Counted from the first letter of the stretch, positions 1 through 9,934 are shown. The stretch is 64,000 bases of DNA from Arthrobacter sp. DNA4 (GCF_024362385.1 NZ_CP101466.1:1736001-1800000); one strand, 5' to 3'. Program-made: numbers and translations. Notes: generated by a model not told the origin, from the letters alone.

Positions 1-85
1 GCAGGTCATCGAGCGGTTTCCGGCTGGCAGCCATGCAACCACTGTAGTACCCGATGCCCGGCCAGGGGTGGTCATTCGAACAGGA
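1..85. other. window edge, no gene recognised
   Basis: This edge segment lies beyond the 3' end of the acyl-CoA ligase gene. It could hold the tail of a plus-strand gene that starts outside the window, because short open frames run in from base 1, but nothing in them is recognisable. Confidence 0.3.
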
Positions 86-114
86 AAGGGTCCTCCCGCC
101 ATGGGAGGACCCTT
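86..114 (-). terminator. rho-independent terminator of acyl-CoA ligase gene
   Basis: A perfect 12-bp stem (AAGGGTCCTCCC at 86-97, its complement at 103-114) encloses a 5-nt loop. On the minus strand the stem is followed by TTTCCTGTT. It lies 13 bp beyond the stop codon of the minus-strand ligase gene. Confidence 0.8.
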
Positions 115-127
115 CCAGTTACCGGCT

Positions 128-1936
128 TCAGGAGCGCGGGGCGGAGTACATTTCCTCGATAACGCTTTCGAAGTCCTTCATGACCTGTGACCTTTTGACC
201 TTCATTGACGGCGTGAGGTGCCCGGAGGCTTCCGTGAAGTCGGCCGGGACAATGCGGAAGGACTTGATGGCCTCGGCCTGGGAGACGGACGAGTTTGCCG
301 CGGTAATGAGGTCCTGCACTGCTGCCTTCACCACTGGATTGGCCGCTGCCTGCTCCAGGGTGGTGTCGGCCGGAAGGCCGTGGCGCTGGAGCCAGCCCGG
401 CAGGGCTTCCTGGTCCAGGGTTACCAGGGCCCCGATGAAGGGCCTGTTGTCGCCCACCACGAGAACCTGCGACACCAGGGCGTCGGCACGGATCTGGTCC
501 TCCAGCAGGGCCGGGATGACGTTCTTGCCGCCGGCAGTGACGATGATTTCCTTCTTGCGGCCGGTGATCCAGACGAAACCGTCGTCATCCAGCTTGCCGA
601 TGTCCCCGGTATGGAACCAGCCATCCGTGAACGCTTCCGCCGTGAGGTCGTCCCGCCCGTAGTAGCCGCGCATGACGCAGACTCCCTTGGCCAGGATCTC
701 GCCGTCGTCGGCAATCTTGACGGAGTTCCCCGGGAGGGGCTTGCCCACGGAGCCGATCTTGATCCGGGACGGGGTGTTGACCGTAATGGGGGCCGTGGTC
801 TCGGTGAGCCCGTAACCCTCCAGCACCTGCAGGCCGATGCCCTGGAAGAAGTGGCCCAGCCGCTCGCCCAGGGGGCCGCCGCCGGACACGGCATGGGCAA
901 CGTGTCCACCCATGGCAGCCCGGAGCTTGCCGTAGACCAGCTTGTCGAATAACGCGTGCCGCAGCTTCAGGCCCAGTCCCACCCGTCCGTCCTGCCGCGC
1001 CTTCGAGAAGGCGATGGCAGTTTCGGCGGCCCGGTGGAAGATGGCGCCCTTGCCGCCGTCCTCGGCCTTGGTCAGCGCGGAATTGTAGACCTTCTCGAAG
1101 ACCCTGGGCACCGCCAGGATGAACGTCGGTTCGTAGCTCTGCAGGTCCGCCAGGAGGTTCTTGATGTCCGGGGTGTGGGCCACCGTGGTTCCGGCTGCCA
1201 TCGCCAGCACCGAGATGTACCGGGCAAATACGTGGGCCAGCGGCAGGAACATGATGGTCTTGGCATGCTCGTGGACAATTTCGCCGATGATGGCCAGGGC
1301 ATTGTCCGAGAGTTCCACGAAGTTGCCGTGCGTCAGCTCACAGCCCTTGGGGCGTCCCGTGGTTCCGGAGGTGTAGATGATGGTGGCAACGTCCTGCAGT
1401 CCCGCCGCGCTGCGGCGGGACTCGAGTTCCTCGTCGCTGACGCCCCGGCCTGCTTCCCGGAGGCTGTCCAGGCCCTGGCCCTCAAGCTGCCACACGTGCT
1501 GCACTTCCGTCAGGCCTTCGGCGGTGACGGCCTGGCGGATAACGTTCTCGTGCTGGGCGGACTCGCCGAACGCGGCCACCGCACCGGAGTCACCCAGGTT
1601 CCAGGCCACCTGGGAAGGGGAGGAGGTTTCATAAATGGGGACCGAGACCGCTCCTGCGAACCAGATGGAAAAGTCCACGAGAGACCACTCGTAGCGGGTG
1701 CGGGACATGATGCCGACCCGGTCACCGGCGCCGACTCCACTCGCGATGAGCCCCTTGGCCAAAGCCTTGACGTCGGCCAGGAATTCGGTGGCGGACACGT
1801 TGCGCCACGCACCCGAGGCGTCCAGGCGGGAAAACAGTGCCGGGTTGCTGGGCTTGGCCGCCTGCCGCAGCACCAGGTCGGTGATGTTGGTTTCGGGCGG
1901 GACAACAACCAGGGGCGGAACACTGAATTCGCGCAC
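128..1936 (-). CDS. long-chain fatty acid--CoA ligase (FadD15-like AMP-forming synthetase)
   Basis: This 602-aa enzyme should activate long-chain fatty acids to acyl-CoA through an acyl-adenylate, in the cytoplasm or at the membrane face. Visible ANL-family motifs are the phosphate-binding loop YTSGTTGRPKG (about residues 188-198), GYGLTETTAP (about 372), the FHTGD motif (about 440), and the C-terminal hinge and lysine region GRKKEIIVTAGGKN. The length is normal for the bacterial FadD15/ACSL branch. The GTG start at 1936 has a good ribosome site (AAAGGAG, 4 nt spacing). The gene is divergent from the ROK kinase. The following genes (two lipases, plsC) suggest membrane lipid turnover, which is inference. 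I recall a fadD15 gene at the same end of the corresponding mycobacterial block. Confidence 0.9.
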   Translation of the reverse strand: MREFSVPPLVVVPPETNITDLVLRQAAKPSNPALFSRLDASGAWRNVSATEFLADVKALAKGLIASGVGAGDRVGIMSRTRYEWSLVDFSIWFAGAVSVPIYETSSPSQVAWNLGDSGAVAAFGESAQHENVIRQAVTAEGLTEVQHVWQLEGQGLDSLREAGRGVSDEELESRRSAAGLQDVATIIYTSGTTGRPKGCELTHGNFVELSDNALAIIGEIVHEHAKTIMFLPLAHVFARYISVLAMAAGTTVAHTPDIKNLLADLQSYEPTFILAVPRVFEKVYNSALTKAEDGGKGAIFHRAAETAIAFSKARQDGRVGLGLKLRHALFDKLVYGKLRAAMGGHVAHAVSGGGPLGERLGHFFQGIGLQVLEGYGLTETTAPITVNTPSRIKIGSVGKPLPGNSVKIADDGEILAKGVCVMRGYYGRDDLTAEAFTDGWFHTGDIGKLDDDGFVWITGRKKEIIVTAGGKNVIPALLEDQIRADALVSQVLVVGDNRPFIGALVTLDQEALPGWLQRHGLPADTTLEQAAANPVVKAAVQDLITAANSSVSQAEAIKSFRIVPADFTEASGHLTPSMKVKRSQVMKDFESVIEEMYSAPRS

Positions 1937-2104
1937 TTTAGCTCCTTTGATAACTGAAGTCCCGCGCAGGGGATTTGCCTAAAGACTAATACCCCGGACG
2001 GAACCGTGCAGTACACAAACCTACTGGCGAGTAACTTAGTCGTCAATGTGTGGCGTGCAGGGCTATGTCAAGACAATTTTTCCGCCCGCCTAGAATGGTG
2101 GACT

Positions 2105-3183
2105 ATGTACGGACCGTTGCCCGGCGATCAGGCCGGCCCCCTGAAAAGACCAGCTCCGTGGCGCCGCCGTCCCGCCACCCACCGTGCCGGACAGCTTCAT
2201 GGCGGCACGGGCGGGCACCTCCGCCTGGGCCGCAAGGGACTGGCCATTGGAATCGACATTGGGGGAACCAAGGTCGCCGCGGCGTGGTGGACGCCGAAGG
2301 GCGGATCCTCAGCGAGGCCCGCCGCTCCACCCCGGAACGGATCCGCGGGCAGTGGAGCAGGTCATCGTCGAACTGGTGGAGGAACTCGGCCGGGGGCACC
2401 GCATCTGGTCAGTGGGCATCGGCGCGGGCTGGATGGACCTGGCCGGTGGGACCGTCCTTTTCAGCCCGCACCTGGCCTGGCGCAATGAGCCGCTGCGTGA
2501 AAACCTCCAGCGGCTCCTCCGCGGCCGGTGCTCCTGACCAACGACGCGGATGCCGCAGCATGGGCTGAGTGGCGCTTCGGCGCTACCAGGGGAAGACAGG
2601 CTGGTCTGCATCACGCTGGGCACCGGCATCGGCGGCGCCATGGTGATGGACGGCAGGGTGGAACGCGGCCGCTTTGGCGTGGCAGGGGAGTTTGGCCACC
2701 AGATCATCATGCCGGGCGGCCACCGCTGCGAATGCGGCAACCGCGGCTGCTGGGAACAGTACGCTTCGGGCAACGCCCTGGGACGGGAAGCCAGGCTCCT
2801 GGCCCGGTCCAACTCACCGATGGCCCAGGACCTGCTGGCAGCCGTGGGGGGACACCCTGAAGCAATCACCGGAGCCATCGTGACCGAACTGGCGCTGGTA
2901 GCGACCCGCTTCGCGGGAGCTGATCGAGGAGGTCGGCGAATGGCTGGGCCTCGGGCTGGCCAACCTGGCAGCGGCCCTGGACCCGGGGCTGTTCGTCATT
3001 GGCGGCGGCCTGTGCTCAGCGGGTGACCTGCTGGTGGAACCGGCCCGCAAGGCCTTCGCGCGGAACCTGACGGGGCGCGGATTCCGCCCGGCCGCAGGGA
3101 TCGAGTTGGCGGCCCTGGGCCCCAACGCGGGGCTCATTGGAGCGGCCGACCTTTCCCGCGTCAGCAGCCGCGTCCGCAGTTGA
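2105..3183 (+). pseudogene. ROK-family glucokinase, broken by about five frameshifts
   Basis: Read across frames, this encodes a ROK sugar kinase of about 350 aa, probably ATP-dependent glucokinase. Motifs appear in order but in different frames: the phosphate loop GIDIGGTK (frame 2), VVDAEGRILSEARR (frame 1), GIGAGWMDLAGG (frame 3), LLTNDADAAAW (frame 2), TLGTGIGGAM and the zinc motif CECGNRGCWEQ (frame 3), then LFVIGGGL to the stop (frame 1). Breaks lie near 2280, 2340, 2525, 2580 and 2910. The first is repaired by one extra G in the GG of GCGGCG, giving KVAAGVVDAEG. All catalytic motifs survive between breaks, so sequencing error is more likely than decay, but five breaks in 1.1 kb leave a true pseudogene possible. 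ATG 2105 is the probable start, with TAGAAT at 2091-2096. Confidence 0.8.
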
Positions 3184-3211
3184 CGACGACGGCGGGCCGG
3201 CTGGCGGGGAG

Positions 3212-3769
3212 CTAGACCCTGGCGCCGTCGTCGTCGCCGTTCTTTTCCTCGGGCAGCTTCATGATCAGGTACACCGTGGCCAGCACGAACACCGCAACTA
3301 TGCCCACGATGGCCAGCAGGGGTGCTGACCGCCAGAACATGGCTGACAGCAGCAGTGCGACGGGTCCGCCGACGGCTCCGAGCCAGGCGAGCATGGTCAG
3401 GGGGTCGGTGCCGGCCAGGCTGGGTGGTTCCTCCGGCACGAACTCTTCGCCGTCGTCGTCCACGTCATAGTCCCTGGGACCCTCGCCGGACCCGTCCGCG
3501 CCATTCCCGGGCCGCGCCTGGCGTTCGGCCGCGGACATTTCGGCGGGCGGACTTCCCGCCAGTCCCAGGGGATCGAAGTCGCGGAACGTGGGTTGCGCGG
3601 GGGGTTCCGGCGCAGCAGCCACCGGACCGGTGGGCAAGTGTTCCCCGGGGGCGGGGGAATCGGGGCGAACCGCGACGGTGTCCGATTCCAGCCTTGCCAC
3701 CAGGTCCAGCCAGACGGCGTCGTCCTGGTTGGCGCCCTGGTCCGGCTGGTCGGAGTCAGGCCTGTTCAC
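3212..3769 (-). CDS. hypothetical membrane protein
   Basis: I do not recognise this 185-aa protein. The first 120 residues are polar, acidic and proline-rich (likely cytoplasmic and disordered). Two hydrophobic helices follow at about 126-145 and 150-171, then a short charged tail ending in an acidic stretch. The GTG at 3769 was chosen because AGGAGG lies 6 nt upstream. A longer reading to 3811 would overlap the preceding hydrolase more deeply and has no such site. With this start the gene overlaps the end of the upstream hydrolase by 14 bp, so the two are probably co-transcribed. Confidence 0.75.
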   Translation of the reverse strand: MNRPDSDQPDQGANQDDAVWLDLVARLESDTVAVRPDSPAPGEHLPTGPVAAAPEPPAQPTFRDFDPLGLAGSPPAEMSAAERQARPGNGADGSGEGPRDYDVDDDGEEFVPEEPPSLAGTDPLTMLAWLGAVGGPVALLLSAMFWRSAPLLAIVGIVAVFVLATVYLIMKLPEEKNGDDDGARV

Positions 3770-4562
3770 TGCGGACCTCCTGTCCCGGCCGCGCCGGGCC
3801 GGCCTGCTCATCCTGCAGGACTCGCCGGATGAAATCTACAGACCCCTCGAAGATGCGGTCGGCGTCGTTGTCCAGGGTTGCGACGTGGTAGCTGTTCTCC
3901 AGCCGCACCACTTCCAGCGGAGCGTGTGTCAGTCCGCGCCGGAGGGCGTTCATGCTGGCATCCGACACCACGTGGTCCACGGTGGAGCGGTAGACCTGCA
4001 CGGGTGCGGTGACCCGTGGCAGGAGCCGGACGGTGTCCCTGAACATCTTGTTCAGTTCGTGGGCAGCGGCCACGGGCGTGCGCGCATAAGCACCCTCATC
4101 CATCCCTGCCTTCAGGATGTCATTGCCGATGGACGGGGTGCTTTTGAGCACCAGCTTCAGGATTCCCGCCAAGGGCGCCCGGGGATCGTCAATCACCAGG
4201 CCGGGGTTAACCAGGATCACCCCCGCGACGGGCCGGGTGGCCGCAATTCGCAGGGCCAGGGCCCCGCCCATGCTGAGGCCGGCTGCGAAGACTTGGTCGC
4301 ACTCGGCGTCCAGCTCCAGGAAGGCGTCATCCAGGGCACCGTGCCACTGCTGCCAGCGGGTGCGGGCCAGATCCTGCCACGTGGTCCCGTGGCCGGGCAG
4401 CAGCGGCATGCGGACGGCGAAACCGGCTGCGGCGAACGCCGTGGCCCAGGCGCGCAGGCCATGGGGGCTTCCCGTGAAGCCGTGGGACAGGACCACCCCC
4501 GTGCGGGAGCCTTCGCCGCTGAAGGGGCTGGTGAACGGGCTGTGGTCCGGGCCGGAGGTCAT
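3756..4562 (-). CDS. alpha/beta hydrolase (carboxylesterase / monoacylglycerol lipase type), copy 2
   Basis: This 268-aa alpha/beta hydrolase has the oxyanion motif SHGFTGSP, nucleophile elbow GLSMGG (catalytic Ser), a probable catalytic Asp in STVDHVV and a catalytic His in YHVATLD. The layout matches bacterial carboxylesterases and monoacylglycerol lipases that cut short or medium acyl esters. No signal peptide is visible, so it is cytoplasmic. It overlaps the preceding paralogue by the 4-bp ATGA junction, and the two share the same motifs throughout, indicating tandem duplication. The setting between acyl-CoA ligase and acyltransferase genes suggests lipid turnover, but the substrate cannot be read from sequence. 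Confidence 0.85.
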   Translation of the reverse strand: MTSGPDHSPFTSPFSGEGSRTGVVLSHGFTGSPHGLRAWATAFAAAGFAVRMPLLPGHGTTWQDLARTRWQQWHGALDDAFLELDAECDQVFAAGLSMGGALALRIAATRPVAGVILVNPGLVIDDPRAPLAGILKLVLKSTPSIGNDILKAGMDEGAYARTPVAAAHELNKMFRDTVRLLPRVTAPVQVYRSTVDHVVSDASMNALRRGLTHAPLEVVRLENSYHVATLDNDADRIFEGSVDFIRRVLQDEQAGPARPGQEVRSEQA

Positions 4563-5347
4563 GGCGTCTCCAAGGGACTGGTACGGCGGGCGTGGGCGGC
4601 GACGAACTCTCCGGACCTGGCGAAGATCGCGGGCGCGTCAACGTCCAGAGTAGCCACATGGCCGCTGCCGGCAAGGTCCACCACGTCGGTGAGGTTCGAG
4701 CCCAACCCCTTCCGCAGCAGGGCCAGCGACGTGGGCGGGACCACGGCGTCGGTACGCGACTTGAAGACCTGGACCGGGGCGTCGACACCGGGCAGCGCCC
4801 GCACAGTTGCACCGAACAGTTTCTTGAGCTCATGCACTGCCGCCAGCGGCGTCAGGGAGTAATCGCCATCGTTCGTCGCCGGCGCCCCGGTCTGCTCCTC
4901 CTGGATGGGGACCGTGGTCCGCTGGAAGTATTTGAGGAGGCCGATGATCCGTACCCGGCGGTCATAGAAGCTGAGGCCCGGGTTAACCACGCTCACCCCT
5001 GCCACCTGGTGGCGCGAGGCTGCGAGGAGGGCAATCGCACCTCCCATCGACAGGCCCGCCGTAAAACAGGAATCCGTCCGGGCCGCCAGATCGAGGAGGG
5101 TCTTTTCGTAGCTGCGGTACCAGTCCTGCCAGCCGGTCAGCGCGAGCTGGCGCCAGTCTGTTCCGTGCCCCGGCAGAAGCGGGACGGAGACGGCGTATCC
5201 CAGGTCCGCGAGGTGCTGCGCCCACGGCAGGACGCTCAAGGGACTGCCCGTGAAACCGTGGCAAATGGCCACCCCGGTGCGGGCGTTGGCGCCGTGGCCC
5301 GGATAACTGAAAGCGGCCGGACGGGACGGGGGGCTGCTTTCAGTCAT
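4559..5347 (-). CDS. alpha/beta hydrolase (carboxylesterase / monoacylglycerol lipase type), copy 1
   Basis: This 262-aa paralogue of the next gene carries CHGFTGSP, the nucleophile elbow GLSMGG, a catalytic Asp in SRTDAVV and His in SGHVATLD. It is the first gene of a three-gene minus-strand run (two hydrolases, then a small membrane protein). It differs from copy 2 mainly in the cap region between nucleophile and Asp, which usually sets substrate choice, so the copies may have diverged in specificity (inference). The ATG at 5347 is preceded by TGGAG. The gene is divergent from the plsC-type acyltransferase. Confidence 0.85.
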   Translation of the reverse strand: MTESSPPSRPAAFSYPGHGANARTGVAICHGFTGSPLSVLPWAQHLADLGYAVSVPLLPGHGTDWRQLALTGWQDWYRSYEKTLLDLAARTDSCFTAGLSMGGAIALLAASRHQVAGVSVVNPGLSFYDRRVRIIGLLKYFQRTTVPIQEEQTGAPATNDGDYSLTPLAAVHELKKLFGATVRALPGVDAPVQVFKSRTDAVVPPTSLALLRKGLGSNLTDVVDLAGSGHVATLDVDAPAIFARSGEFVAAHARRTSPLETP

Positions 5348-5457
5348 GACTCCATCGTGTCACTGTTCCAGCCAAATCTCACTAGAGTAGGGTTGCATTG
5401 AATCGCTGGCCAGGGCCGACGCAGGGCCTGGGGCTGCCTTCCGGAGAGGTTCACCAC

Positions 5458-6279
5458 GTGTTCTATTGGGTCATGAAAAGGATCTTCCTCGGTCCGGTGA
5501 TCAAGCTGCTCTTCAGGCCATGGGTCAAGGGCCTGGACAACATTCCGGCGCAGGGGGCCGCCATCATCGCCTCCAACCATCTGTCGTTCTCCGACTCCAT
5601 TTTCATGCCGCTCATGGTGCGGCGGCCCGTGGTCTTCCTGGCCAAGTCGGAGTACTTCACGGGAACCGGCATCAAGGGCAGGCTCACGGCCGCGTTCTTC
5701 CGCCTCACCAACCAACTGCCCATGGACCGCTCCGGGGGCGCTGCCTCTGCCGCGTCCCTGAACGCAGGGATGGAAGTACTCAACGCCGGCGGACTGCTGG
5801 GCATCTACCCGGAGGGCACACGAAGCCCCGACGGACGGTTGTACCGCGGCAAGGTAGGCGTGGCACGACTGGCGCTCCAGGCCGGGGTCCCCGTGATCCC
5901 CGTTGCCATGATCGGCACCGACAAGGTCCAGCCCATCGGCAAGCGGCTGCCCAACATCCGCAGGATCGGCATGATCTTCGGCGAACCGCTGGACTTCAGC
6001 GAGTACCGGGACCAGGCAGACGACAGGATTGTCCAGCGCAAGGTCACCGACGACATCATGGCCCGGCTGATGCGCCTCTCCGGACAGGAATACGTGGACG
6101 AGTACGCGGCCGTGGTGAAGCTTCGGCTTGCCGGGAAGCCGGACGAACCGCAGGCCGCCGCGGAACCCCTTGCCGCCCCGGCACCCTCCGGAGACGGATT
6201 CGTCCCGGACTCCGGGGCCGACCCGGCGCCGGCCCACCCCGGTGTGGAGGACGACGCCGGCACAAAGGCCACGGGATAG
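5458..6279 (+). CDS. 1-acyl-sn-glycerol-3-phosphate acyltransferase (PlsC family)
   Basis: This 273-aa membrane-associated enzyme should acylate lysophosphatidic acid to phosphatidic acid in phospholipid synthesis. The catalytic NHLSFSD (NHxxxxD, about residues 38-44) and the substrate motif EGTRSPDG (about 118-125) are both present and correctly spaced. The last 50 residues are a Pro/Ala-rich acidic tail outside the catalytic fold. The GTG at 5458 has GGAGAGG 10 nt upstream; an in-frame start further upstream lacks a site. I recall an acyltransferase of this family (Rv2182c) near aroG in mycobacteria too. Confidence 0.88.
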   Translation: MFYWVMKRIFLGPVIKLLFRPWVKGLDNIPAQGAAIIASNHLSFSDSIFMPLMVRRPVVFLAKSEYFTGTGIKGRLTAAFFRLTNQLPMDRSGGAASAASLNAGMEVLNAGGLLGIYPEGTRSPDGRLYRGKVGVARLALQAGVPVIPVAMIGTDKVQPIGKRLPNIRRIGMIFGEPLDFSEYRDQADDRIVQRKVTDDIMARLMRLSGQEYVDEYAAVVKLRLAGKPDEPQAAAEPLAAPAPSGDGFVPDSGADPAPAHPGVEDDAGTKATG

Positions 6280-6365
6280 CAGAACCTTCCGGGGGTCCCA
6301 CCGCAGTTGTGACGGGGGCAGCGGGCAGCGTGACGGTCCGGTGCCCGGCGCTGCCGCCCTGCCGC

Positions 6366-6371
6366 TAGTCT
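6366..6371 (+). promoter_or_regulatory. -10 element for leaderless aroG
   Basis: TAGTCT ends exactly 6 nt before the GTG start of aroG and no ribosome site lies between. Transcription would begin at or next to the start codon, giving a leaderless mRNA. Confidence 0.55.
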
Positions 6372-6377
6372 TAGAGG

Positions 6378-7769
6378 GTGACTGAGCTATCTGCAAAACC
6401 AGCCTTTTCTCTGTCCAGCACCGCCCAGAGCGGAGCGGCCAACTATCCCGGACTGGACCACTGGCGGGACCTTCCCATCTCCCAGCAGCCCAGCTGGCAG
6501 GACCGGGATGTCTTCGAGGCCTCAGTGAAGGAACTGTCGGTCCTGCCGCCGCTGGTGTTTGCAGGCGAAGTGGACGTCCTTCGCGAGCGGCTGGCTGCCG
6601 CTGCCCAGGGCAAGGCGTTCCTGCTGCAGGGTGGCGACTGCGCCGAGACCTTCGAGGCTGCCACGGCGGACAAGATCAGTGCCCGTGTCAAAACCATCCT
6701 CCAGATGGCCGTGGTGCTCACCTACGGGGCCGCGATGCCGGTCATCAAGATGGGCCGCATGGCGGGCCAGTTCGCCAAGCCGCGCTCCTCCAATGACGAA
6801 ACACGTGACGGTGTGACCCTGCCCGCCTACCGCGGCGACATCGTCAACGGGTACGACTTCACCCCCGAGTCGCGCGGCCACGACGCCGCGCGCATGCTGC
6901 GGGCCTACCACACGTCGGCCTCCACCCTTAACCTCATCCGCGCCTTCACGCAGGGCGGTTTCGCGGACCTGCGCTCCGTGCACCAGTGGAACAAGGGGTT
7001 CACCGAGAACCCGGCCCACGCCCGTTACGAATCACTGGCCCGCGACATTGACCGTGCCATCAAGTTCATGGACTCCTGCGGCGCCGACTTCGAAGCCCTT
7101 AAGCGGGTGGAGTTCTTCGCAAGCCATGAGGCGCTGCTGCTGGATTACGAACGTGCGCTGACCCGTATCGACTCCCGCACCGGCTTCCCGTACGACACCT
7201 CGGCACACTTCCTGTGGATCGGCGAGCGTACCCGGGAACTGGACCATGCCCACGTCGACTTCCTCTCGCGGGTACGCAACCCCATTGGCGTGAAGCTGGG
7301 CCCGTCCACCACCGGTGATGACGCACTGCGCCTGATTGACAAGCTCGACCCGGACCGCGAGCCCGGCCGCCTCACCTTCATCACGCGCATGGGCGCCGGC
7401 AACATCCGCGAAAAGCTGCTTACCGTCGTCGAGAAGGTCACCGCCTCCGGGGCGCAGGTCCTGTGGGTCACCGACCCCATGCACGGCAACACCGTCACCT
7501 CGCCCAACGGGTACAAGACGCGGAACTTCGACGACGTCATCGACGAAGTGCGCGGGTTCTTCGAGGTGCACCACGGACTGGGGACGGTACCGGGCGGCCT
7601 GCACGTGGAGATGACGGGCGACGACGTCGCCGAATGCCTGGGCGGCGCCGACCCGATCGACCAGGATGCGTTCCTGGACCGCTACGAGTCTGTCTGCGAT
7701 CCCCGCCTGAACCACATGCAGTCACTCGAAATGGCCTTCCTGGTGGCCGGCGCGCTCGCCAAGCACTAG
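6378..7769 (+). CDS. aroG: 3-deoxy-7-phosphoheptulonate synthase, class II (DAHP synthase)
   Basis: This enzyme condenses phosphoenolpyruvate and erythrose 4-phosphate to DAHP, the first step of the shikimate pathway. The 463-aa length and motifs (LLQGGDCAE at about residues 79-87, KMGRMAGQFAKPRS, GVKLGPST, THMGA-like ITRMGAGNIR, WVTDPMHGNT, HVEMTGDDV) are those of class II, the form typical of actinobacteria and plants. The gene starts with a GTG 7 nt after a TAGTCT box and is likely leaderless. It converges on the PASTA kinase gene. Confidence 0.95.
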   Translation: MTELSAKPAFSLSSTAQSGAANYPGLDHWRDLPISQQPSWQDRDVFEASVKELSVLPPLVFAGEVDVLRERLAAAAQGKAFLLQGGDCAETFEAATADKISARVKTILQMAVVLTYGAAMPVIKMGRMAGQFAKPRSSNDETRDGVTLPAYRGDIVNGYDFTPESRGHDAARMLRAYHTSASTLNLIRAFTQGGFADLRSVHQWNKGFTENPAHARYESLARDIDRAIKFMDSCGADFEALKRVEFFASHEALLLDYERALTRIDSRTGFPYDTSAHFLWIGERTRELDHAHVDFLSRVRNPIGVKLGPSTTGDDALRLIDKLDPDREPGRLTFITRMGAGNIREKLLTVVEKVTASGAQVLWVTDPMHGNTVTSPNGYKTRNFDDVIDEVRGFFEVHHGLGTVPGGLHVEMTGDDVAECLGGADPIDQDAFLDRYESVCDPRLNHMQSLEMAFLVAGALAKH

Positions 7770-7792
7770 GAACGAAGCCACACGGTTCCGGG

Positions 7793-7814
7793 TGGGCAGG
7801 CTCATGCCTGCCCA
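7793..7814. terminator. hairpin between convergent aroG and kinase genes
   Basis: An 8-bp perfect stem (TGGGCAGG and its complement) with a 6-nt loop sits in the 51-bp gap between the two convergent stop codons. There is no clear U run, so it is a weak terminator candidate for either strand. Confidence 0.45.
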
Positions 7815-7820
7815 TCTGGA

Positions 7821-9928
7821 CTACACCACCGTGATGGTGACGACGGAGCCTTCCGGGACCTCCCGGTCTACAGGCGACTGGTCCCGCACGGTGCCGAAGA
7901 AGCCGCCCAGGATGTTGTTCACCCGGACCTGGAAGCCCAGGGCCTCGAGCGCCTTGCGCGCCTCCGATGCCTGCTTGCCGATGAAGCTGGGGACCGACAC
8001 CATCTTCGGGCCCTTGGAAATGGTCAGGGTCACCGTGCCGCCCCTGGTCAGCGTCCCGTTGGCCGGGGACTGGCTGACGACCGCGCCCTCTGGAACGTTC
8101 CGGTCGAACACCTCGTCGGGGGCTACCTCGGCAGTGAGGCCTGCTGCCTCAACCGCAGCGACGGCGTCGTCCTCGGGCTTTCCCACGACCGACGGAACGG
8201 CAATGGGCTGCGGTCCCTTGGACACCGTCAGTCCTACGGGAGTACCGTGCCGGGCAGGGGTACCGGCAGCGGGATCCTGGGACAGGACGGTACCGGCGGC
8301 TGCTTCCTCATCGAATTTCTCGGTGACCGTCCCCAGCGCCATCTCCGCCGCGTTCAGGTCGCTCTTTGCTGCGTCCAGACTCCTGCCGGTGAGTGGTGGC
8401 AACGGGAAGAGCTGCGGCCCCTTTGACACCAGCAATGAGACGGGCTGGAACTTCCGGATTTCTGTCCCCGCGGCGGGCTCGCTGCCCACTACGAGTCCGG
8501 TGGGCACGTCGTCGTCGAAGACGTCGCTCGTAGTGGAGCGGAAGCCCACCCCGTTGAGCAGTTGCTGGGCCTGTGCCACTGTCTTGTTGGCCACTGCAGG
8601 CACGGCAGCGGCGGCACCGGGACCCATGCCGAAGAACCAGCCCGCGCCCGTCGCCAGCAGGGCCGCGAGGATGAGGACCACCACCCATATGAAGCCGCGT
8701 CGGCGCGGATTTCCCTCCCGCAGGGTACGCACCGGAGTGGCGGCGGCCAGCGCGCGGAGCTTCTCGCTTTCCCGGTCCGCTTTCCGCTGCGCCCGCTTGC
8801 CCAGCCGCGGCGGCGGGGGAGACCAACCGCTGTCCGCATCGTCGTCGTCGGGCAGCGTAAGTCCGGGCCGCTGATGGTAGGCCACGTGCTCCGTTGGGGC
8901 TCCGCCTGCCGGATTGTCCTGCGGCACCGGGTAGTGGGCTTTCGGGTATTGCCCCGGCGGGTAGGCCGGTGCCGTTGGCCGGGAAGGAGGCATCAGCGTC
9001 GTCGGATTGCTGGCGCGGCCCAGGACCTCGGTCTGGTGCTGGGCCGCAGCGGCCGCTGCTGCCGCGGCTGCAGGTCCAGCTCCGCATCGGTGAGGTTGGT
9101 CCGGATGTGGCGCAGCTCCTGGAGCAGCGCGTTGCCGTCCACCGGCCGGTTCTCGGGATCGTTGGCTGTGCACCACTGCACCAGTTCATCCACTTCGCCG
9201 GCCAGCCGGGGGACCAGGTCCGACGGCGGCCCGACCACCCCGTTGACGTGCTGGTAGGCCACCTGGATGGGTACTTCGCCCTCGAACGGCTGCCGCCCGG
9301 TCAGCATTTCATACAGCATGATGCCCACCGAGTAGACGTCGCTGCGCGCATCCGCCGGCTTGCCGAGGACCAGCTCCGGCGAGATGTAGGCCACGGTCCC
9401 GATCAGGGCGCCGGTGCTGGTTGAGCTGGTCACGGCACGGGCGAGGCCAAAGTCGCCGATCTTGATCCGGCCGTCGTCGGCGATCAGGACGTTTTCCGGC
9501 TTCACGTCGCGGTGGATGAAACCGGCTGCGTGTGCCGCCCCCAGCCCCTCCACCACTGGATCAATCAGTGCCAGCGCCAGCCGGGGTGGCAGGGCACCAC
9601 GGTCCCGGAGGACGTCCCTGAGCGTGTGGCCCTTGATGTATTCCATGACGAGGTAGGCGGTGTTGCCGTCGTTGCCCTGGTCCAAAACACCCACCACGTG
9701 CGGATGGGACAGGCGGGCGGCGGCCTTGGCCTCACGGCCCAGCCTCCCCAGGAAGTTTTCATCGGCTGCGAGGTGGGGATGCAGCACCTTGAGGGCCACC
9801 TCACGGTCCAGTCTTTGGTCCACGGCCAGGTAGACGGTGGACATCCCGCCACGGGCGATCCTGGAAGTGACGGCATAGCGGTTGTCCACCAGCGTCCCTA
9901 CAACTGGGTCTGACACGTGTTCCTGCAC
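7821..9928 (-). CDS. Ser/Thr protein kinase with four PASTA domains (PknB/Stk1 type), one frameshift
   Basis: This is a transmembrane kinase that in this family senses muropeptides or lipid II and phosphorylates division and cell-wall proteins. Residues 1-285 form a complete kinase domain: glycine loop ARGGMSTVY, ATP lysine in VALKVL, HRDVKPEN, DFG, and the SPE of AYISPE. A juxtamembrane region follows, then one helix (FIWVVVLILAALLATGAGWFFG) and four extracellular PASTA repeats. A frameshift in the GCC/GCG-rich stretch near 9055-9070 separates kinase and PASTA halves. The Ala-rich linker reads on smoothly with a net +1 base, giving about 702 aa, so error is likely. The GTG start at 9928 is 6 nt after a TAGGAT box. 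The setting beside aroG and an Rv2175c homologue matches mycobacterial pknL, although I recall PknL itself lacking PASTA repeats. Confidence 0.88.
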
Positions 9929-9934
9929 CTTACG

